NCBI GenBank assembly: GCA_023439545.1
Contig: JAEXNT010000001.1
Coordinates: forward strand, 32,563-96,562
Length of the DNA: 64,000 nt
Origin: Bacillota bacterium
GTDB lineage: Bacteria > Bacillota > Clostridia > Acetivibrionales > DTU013
Direction: 5' to 3'
A program made the position numbers and the translations under genes. This document shows, piece after piece, positions 60,044-64,000 of the stretch. The number at the start of each line of letters is the position of its first letter. Within the stretch, counting starts at the first letter, position 1. Below the pieces are notes generated by a model. The model was not told the origin of the DNA, ran no database searches, and saw nothing but the letters and a program-made list of their open reading frames with translations.

Positions 60044-61198
60044 ATGAGCAAGGTAGCGGTAGTAAAATGCGAAAATTATGATTACGAGAGGGTAAAAAGC
60101 TCCGTCAGGTCTTCACTGGATCTGCTCGGCGGCATTTCGTCCTTTGTTTCGCCAGGGGAGAAAGTACTTCTCAAGGTGAACCTTCTTATCAGAAGGAAAC
60201 CCGACAAGGTTACGACGACTCATCCTTCTCTTGCCAGGGCGCTTGCAGAGCTGGTGCTGGAAGCGGGTGCGTTTCCGATAATAGGGGACAGTCCCGGAGG
60301 TTATCATTTCTATAACAGGAGCACTCTCGAGTCTGTCTACGAGACCTGCGGCATGAAGGAAGCAGCTGAACTAAGCGGCGCAGAACTCAATTACAATACT
60401 GACGTCGTCGACGTGCCATACCCGCAGGGAAAGCTGATGAAAGCCATCAAGACCATCAAACCTGTTCTGGAAGTGGACAAAATCATCAGCATACCCAAAA
60501 TAAAGACACATGCAATGACCGTGTACAGTGGGGCTGTCAAGAACCTTTTCGGCGTCATTCCCGGAAGCTACAAGCCGGAATATCACCTTCGGTTCGAAGA
60601 CGCCGGAGATTTTTCAGACGTGCTTATCGACATCTGCAGCTTTGTGAAACCTGTGCTTACCGTAATGGATGCAGTCGTAGGCATGCAGGGCTACGGACCG
60701 ACCAACGGCTCGCCAAAGCAGGTGGGCCTGGTCATTGCCGGAGCCAACCCTTACGAACTCGACGTCATAGCTTCGAAAATAATCGGTCTGAAGCCAAAGC
60801 AGGTACCCACCGTGCGGAAGTCTATCGAAAGAGGCTTGTGCAGCGGCGAGCCGGAGGATGTGGATGTAGTCGGGGAGAGGCTCGAGGATGTCGTCATCGG
60901 CGACTTCAAGATACCCACTCTGAAGCTTTCCTTCAACTTCTACAATCTGATGATGCCCCGTTTCATCGCTAAAAGGCTGAACAGGGTAATGCGGGCTAAA
61001 CCGTATTTCAAGCACGAAGCCTGCAAGAGCTGCGGTATGTGTGCCAAAGGCTGCCCTCCCAGGGCTATCGAGATGAGGGACGGCAAACCCGTAGTGGATA
61101 TCGACAGATGTATCCGGTGTTTCTGCTGCCATGAGTTGTGCGTCTATAATGCGGTTGAGATCAAGCGACCGTGGTGGCTCAAGCTCATATTGAGATAA
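60044..61198 (+). CDS. Cytosolic DUF362 protein with two C-terminal [4Fe-4S] motifs
   Basis: 384 residues from ATG 60044, with GAGGGTGTGA upstream. DUF362 domain with 'VLLKVNLLIRRKPDK', KIKTH (152-156), 'AVKNLFGVIPG', GMQGYGPT (213-220) and 'IAGANPYELDVIASKI'. Then a ferredoxin module, CKSCGMCAKGCP and CIRCFCCHELCV. No signal peptide. The last residues (WWLKLILR) could sit on the membrane surface. It pairs with the extracytoplasmic DUF362 protein of the same cluster, suggesting a redox step on the inner face. Confidence 0.88.
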   Translation: MSKVAVVKCENYDYERVKSSVRSSLDLLGGISSFVSPGEKVLLKVNLLIRRKPDKVTTTHPSLARALAELVLEAGAFPIIGDSPGGYHFYNRSTLESVYETCGMKEAAELSGAELNYNTDVVDVPYPQGKLMKAIKTIKPVLEVDKIISIPKIKTHAMTVYSGAVKNLFGVIPGSYKPEYHLRFEDAGDFSDVLIDICSFVKPVLTVMDAVVGMQGYGPTNGSPKQVGLVIAGANPYELDVIASKIIGLKPKQVPTVRKSIERGLCSGEPEDVDVVGERLEDVVIGDFKIPTLKLSFNFYNLMMPRFIAKRLNRVMRAKPYFKHEACKSCGMCAKGCPPRAIEMRDGKPVVDIDRCIRCFCCHELCVYNAVEIKRPWWLKLILR

Positions 61199-61230
61199 TT
61201 ATAGGTTCACTCTTTATGTCATCCCAGCAT

Positions 61231-61261
61231 AACATGGTATTAAGATGGGCTTTACCATGTT
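61231..61261 (+). promoter_or_regulatory. Inverted repeat before the DUF2935 gene
   Basis: AACATGGTA (61231-61239) and TACCATGTT (61253-61261) form a perfect 9-bp dyad with a 13-bp centre, 24 bp before the start codon. There is no T-run, so an operator or mRNA stem is likelier than a terminator. Confidence 0.5.
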
Positions 61262-61284
61262 TGTGAGGAACGGGGAGTGAAATT

Positions 61285-62211
61285 ATGTTATCAAGAGAGG
61301 AATTTATCAGATTATCATTGGATCTGAACCTGTTTTTCGGGAGGATCATGAAGGAGCATTCCTTCTTCCTGGAAGCAGGTTTTATGAGTAAAGACGCGCA
61401 ATTGGTCAGGGAAGCGGACAGCTTCAAACGGCAATATGAGATGCTGATAGCGGAGACCATATCATTGGCCAATGGAGCCATCAGCCCTGCTGTAGTAAGC
61501 TCGCAGGAATTTGTCACTCCATATACCGAAAATGCAGAACGGCTGACACAGTTTTACACAGGAATATCGCTGAACCCGGCGTTGACGCAGGCTGAGACAG
61601 GTCTGGCCGGAGGTGCGGGCGTGCCGTCCGATCCTCTGCTTGAGCAGAGAGTGTTCATGTTGAATCAGAAAGCGATAATGCTGACAAACGCGCTGATCCA
61701 GTTCAAGATCAGAATACTTTCGAATGTGCTTGCATGCAGGCTTTTTACAACGAATTATCCTTTGCTGATCGACCATATAATGAGGGAGGCGAAATTATAT
61801 CTCAGGACGCTGATAATGCTGCAGAACAGGGAGGAAATGAACGTTGAGAGAGAGCTTGCCGAACAGGAAATGTTCTGGAACAGAATAATGGCGGAGCACT
61901 CCAAGTTTATTCGCGGGTTGCTCGATCCTTCGGAGGATGCGCTGGTGAGCAAGGCGAACGATTTCGGAAACGAATTCGACGAACTGACCCGGCAGGCGAC
62001 TGCGGCTTTCGAGCAGACAGCGCTGCTGCCTGCTGTTACGGATAAGAGCCTGAAGGCCGTAAAGGATATAAAGGATTTCAAGACCGCAGGCACCAAAGGC
62101 TTGATCGAATGCAAGATAAAGGCGATAATGGTGCCGCTGCTTGGAGATCATACGCTTCGTGAGGCAAACCACTTCCTGCGTATACTTGAAAAGCGCGGAG
62201 GAAGCCATTGA
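61285..62211 (+). CDS. DUF2935 (ferritin-like, two-domain) protein
   Basis: 308 residues made of two similar four-helix halves. Each starts with a related pattern, 'FFGRIMKEHSFFLEAGF' and 'FWNRIMAEHSKFIRGLL', and each contains later 'IMREAKLYLRTL' or 'TLREANHFLRIL'. The paired Glu/His in these segments could bind metal, as in ferritin-like folds. Function unknown. GGGGAGTGA precedes the ATG. Its stop codon overlaps the promoter of the fluoride operon. Confidence 0.88.
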   Translation: MLSREEFIRLSLDLNLFFGRIMKEHSFFLEAGFMSKDAQLVREADSFKRQYEMLIAETISLANGAISPAVVSSQEFVTPYTENAERLTQFYTGISLNPALTQAETGLAGGAGVPSDPLLEQRVFMLNQKAIMLTNALIQFKIRILSNVLACRLFTTNYPLLIDHIMREAKLYLRTLIMLQNREEMNVERELAEQEMFWNRIMAEHSKFIRGLLDPSEDALVSKANDFGNEFDELTRQATAAFEQTALLPAVTDKSLKAVKDIKDFKTAGTKGLIECKIKAIMVPLLGDHTLREANHFLRILEKRGGSH

Positions 62212-62236
62212 ATTTTGACCTATAACATAATATAAT
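62208..62236 (+). promoter_or_regulatory. Promoter of the fluoride-responsive operon
   Basis: TTGAAT (62208-62213), a 17-bp spacer and a perfect TATAAT (62231-62236). Transcription would begin within a few bases of the fluoride aptamer. Confidence 0.7.
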
Positions 62237-62244
62237 ATAAAAAA

Positions 62245-62292
62245 GGCGATGGAGTTCGCCAAAAAATGCAGAAATGCTGATGACTCCTACAG
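62245..62292 (+). ncRNA. Fluoride riboswitch (crcB motif)
   Basis: GGCGATGGAGTTCGCC (62245-62260) forms the first stem-loop. An A-rich linker with TGCAGAAATGC follows, then GCTGATGACTCCTAC (62276-62290), matching the crcB RNA consensus including the pseudoknot between the hairpin loop (GGAGT) and ACTCC. Two crcB fluoride channel genes and DUF190 follow, the standard target set. Confidence 0.93.
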
Positions 62293-62325
62293 ATAACAAA
62301 GCATAGTTATTTGAGGAGTTTTTTA
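62283..62325 (+). terminator. Fluoride riboswitch expression platform (terminator)
   Basis: ACTCCT (62283-62288), the 3' part of the aptamer pseudoknot, pairs with AGGAGT (62314-62319) ahead of a T-run; an inner stem ATAAC/GTTAT supports it. Fluoride-stabilised aptamer would keep ACTCC occupied, prevent this terminator and allow transcription of crcB. Confidence 0.88.
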
Positions 62326-62350
62326 TTTACCGGCGGAGAAGAATGAGAAA

Positions 62351-62845
62351 ATGCGAAAATACGTTTATATCGGTATCGGCGGCTTTTTGGGTGCGATACT
62401 GAGATTTTTGACAAAAAATATCCCGATTTACAGCTATCATGAAAATGTGCCGCTCAACACTTTGTTTATAAACGTAACCGGGTGCTTCCTCCTTGCTTTT
62501 ATACTTACGGTGGCTTTTGAGATATGGAAATTCGGCGCCGAGATCAGGCTGGGTATAGGGACAGGTTTTTTGGGCGCATACACGACGTTTTCGACATTGT
62601 GCAGGGAAACTTCGGAGCTGTTATTCAGAGGCTACTATTTTTCCGCAATTTCATATATTACGATATCCGTCTTTCTTGGCCTCGCAGCGGTATATTTCGG
62701 CGTCGTACTGGCGCGCGAGGTTGTTGCGAAACTGCTGAAAAACGTAAACAGAGACGAAAACAGAAACGAAAACAGAAACGTAAAGAGAGACGAAAAGAGA
62801 GACCCAAAAAGTGACGACAACGGGGGTGACAGCGAATGGAACTAA
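62351..62845 (+). CDS. crcB: Fluoride channel CrcB/FluC, subunit 1, with charged C-terminal tail
   Basis: 164 residues with four membrane segments. 'IGGFLGAILRF' at the start and 'GFLGAYTTFSTLCRE' in helix 3 are the fluoride-channel hallmarks. The last ~35 residues are an unusual tail built from repeated NRDENRNENRN-type units, encoded by a repetitive purine-rich stretch (about 62745-62812); most CrcB proteins stop before this. It overlaps the second crcB by 10 bases. The two probably form a dual-topology heterodimer that exports fluoride. Confidence 0.94.
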   Translation: MRKYVYIGIGGFLGAILRFLTKNIPIYSYHENVPLNTLFINVTGCFLLAFILTVAFEIWKFGAEIRLGIGTGFLGAYTTFSTLCRETSELLFRGYYFSAISYITISVFLGLAAVYFGVVLAREVVAKLLKNVNRDENRNENRNVKRDEKRDPKSDDNGGDSEWN

Positions 62846-63195
62846 TTTATATAGGCTTCGGGGGAGCATTGGGAAGCATCGCGAGATACAAGCTGGGCAA
62901 GTGCCTGACGGAGAAAACGAATACGGCTTTTCCGATAGGGACTTTCCTTATAAATATTTCCGGAGCCCTGCTCTTAGGGCTGGTTATTGGTCTCGGATTG
63001 CCTGCAAATATCATGTGGCTGGCGGCCGAGGGCTTCCTGGGCGCCTACACAACGTTTTCCACTTTCATGTACGAAGGCTTCAACCTGTTCCAGGAGAACG
63101 AAAAAATGAATGCGTTTATATATATTTCAGGATCCCTTTTTTTAGGGATCATAGGATATATCTCAGGCTTCGGGCTCGGTAAATTGCTGGGTTGA
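62836..63195 (+). CDS. crcB: Fluoride channel CrcB/FluC, subunit 2
   Basis: 119 residues, compact, with four membrane segments. It contains 'GFGGALGSIARYKLG', 'GTFLINISGALLLG' and 'GFLGAYTTFSTFMYEG'. It is translationally coupled to subunit 1. Paired CrcB genes in Firmicutes encode the two oppositely oriented halves of one channel. Confidence 0.95.
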   Translation: MELIYIGFGGALGSIARYKLGKCLTEKTNTAFPIGTFLINISGALLLGLVIGLGLPANIMWLAAEGFLGAYTTFSTFMYEGFNLFQENEKMNAFIYISGSLFLGIIGYISGFGLGKLLG

Positions 63196-63222
63196 ATAGT
63201 TTTACAGAAAGGCGGTATTGAT

Positions 63223-63558
63223 ATGGAGCTTAACGGTGAATGCAAGCTGATGAAAATCTATGTGAGCGAGGACTCGAAATACAAAGGACACAACCTTTAC
63301 CATGCCCTCGTCCTCAAGCTGAGGGAGATCGGCATGGCGGGTGTGACTGTAACAAGGGGCATAGAAGGCTTCGGGCAGGAGAAACGCCTGCATACGGCAA
63401 GGATACTGGATCTGGTGCTCAGCCTGCCGATCATCGTCGAAGTCGTGGATACGCCGGAACGTATAGAGACAGCTATTCCCTATGTTAAGGAAATAGTCAA
63501 CGAGGGACTGATAATGGTTACCGACGTAAACGTGATAGGATACGGGACAAAAAAATAG
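63223..63558 (+). CDS. DUF190 protein of the fluoride operon
   Basis: 111 residues, small PII-like alpha/beta fold: 'LMKIYVSEDSKYKGHNLYHA', 'GMAGVTVTRGIEGFG', 'LSLPIIVEVVDTPERIE'. DUF190 genes recur next to crcB and are thought to be accessory to fluoride tolerance; the molecular role is not known. AAAGGCGG precedes the ATG. A triple TAGAAATAG repeat (about 63554-63584) follows the stop. Confidence 0.93.
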   Translation: MELNGECKLMKIYVSEDSKYKGHNLYHALVLKLREIGMAGVTVTRGIEGFGQEKRLHTARILDLVLSLPIIVEVVDTPERIETAIPYVKEIVNEGLIMVTDVNVIGYGTKK

Positions 63559-63612
63559 AAATAGCTAGAAATAGCCTAGAAATAGATGAGCTGAAAAATT
63601 TCTTATCATATA

Positions 63613-63641
63613 TTGACAGTGTGGAAGAAATGTGAAATAAT
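63613..63641 (+). promoter_or_regulatory. Promoter of the methyltransferase leader
   Basis: Consensus TTGACA (63613-63618), a 17-bp spacer and AATAAT (63636-63641). It sits 167 bp before the gene, leaving a long transcribed leader. Confidence 0.6.
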
Positions 63642-63647
63642 ACCTCA

Positions 63648-63771
63648 AAAGTGAGTATGCTTAGCACTTGATTTATATAGGTCTGCAAGCAGCATAGGGA
63701 CATGAAAAGTCTTACACGCAGTATGATATACCCTGCGGAGTCACTCTTACGAGTGATCCTGCGGGGTTTTT
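63648..63771 (+). ncRNA. Structured leader ending in a strong terminator (candidate attenuator)
   Basis: A first stem can form from AAGTG and CACTT (about 63649-63670). The 3' end is a 17-bp hairpin, 63730-63746 with 63751-63767, loop TTAC, one mismatch, followed by a T-run. A terminator between a good promoter and the start codon implies regulated readthrough. The upstream 80 nt match none of the riboswitch or T-box consensus sequences recognisable by eye. It could also simply end the fluoride operon transcript. Confidence 0.5.
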
Positions 63772-63807
63772 GATTTTCGGGCAAAAATAATATCGGGAGA
63801 TGATATA

Positions 63808-64000
63808 ATGGCTGATCTCAATTATGAGGTCTGGAAGGATAAAGCACTGGCAGACAGGTTCCTCAATGGGGTAAGAGGCGCCATGCCCTTGGCGGAGGAG
63901 CAGCTCGAAGTAGCGCTGAAGCTTATCGAAATGAATAAAAAGCCGGTCAGATCGTTCCTTGACCTGGGGAGCGGAGACGGAATCATGGCGTCGGTGGTAT
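63808..64000 (+). CDS. Class I SAM-dependent methyltransferase, N-terminal part (cut by window end)
   Basis: 64 residues are visible. ATG 63808 follows GGGAGATGAT. A helical N-terminus (MADLNYEVWKDKALADRFLN) leads to the SAM-binding motif I 'SFLDLGSGDGIM'. The remaining motifs lie beyond the window, so the substrate cannot be guessed. It is preceded by a leader with a terminator. Confidence 0.8.
   Translation, partial: MADLNYEVWKDKALADRFLNGVRGAMPLAEEQLEVALKLIEMNKKPVRSFLDLGSGDGIMASVV

Overview
The window comes from an endospore-forming member of the Clostridia. The evidence is a complete GerA-type spore germination operon, BlaI/BlaR1-type and YesM/YesN-type regulators, CdaA/CdaR, an S-layer-homology protein, strong AGGAG-type ribosome binding sites and frequent GTG or TTG starts. 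Base composition is mixed: the housekeeping genes are richer in G+C, while roughly 19.3-33.6 kb is visibly AT-richer. No rRNA, tRNA or CRISPR array was seen.

Layout, left part. The window opens inside a vsr mismatch endonuclease (1-178), followed by a BlaI/BlaR1-type regulator pair (533-3189), a small helical protein, a Cof-type HAD phosphatase and a very small membrane protein. An AmmeMemoRadiSam pair follows (LigB-like/AMMECR1 fusion plus radical SAM enzyme, 4972-7337). Next is the c-di-AMP cyclase module cdaA-cdaR, an FAD-dependent oxidoreductase and a secreted propeller-like protein. Then comes an amino-sugar block: glmM, a hexapeptide-repeat protein, an AAA ATPase, and a glmS ribozyme that precedes a HAD phosphatase and glmS (12806-19293).

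Middle part. An AT-rich region (19.3-33.6 kb) holds IS-end-like repeats, an SLH protein, a broken RecD2-type helicase fragment, and a carbohydrate uptake and breakdown locus. That locus consists of a YesMN two-component system, a cytosolic glycosidase-like protein, an amidohydrolase, a lipoprotein/permease ABC importer and a sugar isomerase/epimerase-like protein. After an alpha/beta hydrolase comes a membrane-bound LuxR regulator with a TauE/SafE protein, a polyferredoxin membrane protein and an EF-hand-like protein. The gerA-type operon follows on the minus strand.

Right part. A membrane diguanylate cyclase lies just upstream of a c-di-GMP-I riboswitch with a terminator. The riboswitch leads a compact chemotaxis operon, cheY-cheA-cheW-mcp-cheR-cheB (43.4-50.4 kb). 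Next is a Phd-antitoxin/Uma2-nuclease fusion gene behind an array of helically phased operator-like repeats. A mixed run follows (VanZ, Gfo/Idh/MocA, DUF1848, DUF6544-like, CBM32-like, GNAT, VOC). After it comes an unusual cluster of two related permeases interleaved with two DUF362 proteins, one predicted outside the membrane and one inside with ferredoxin clusters (56958-61198). The window closes with a DUF2935 protein, a fluoride riboswitch operon (two crcB genes and DUF190), and a structured leader with a terminator ahead of a truncated methyltransferase gene.

Three known riboswitch or ribozyme classes are recognisable by eye (glmS, c-di-GMP-I, fluoride). The most promising undescribed items are the double permease/double DUF362 cluster, the Phd-Uma2 fusion with its phased operator array, and c-di-GMP riboswitch control of a whole chemosensory operon.
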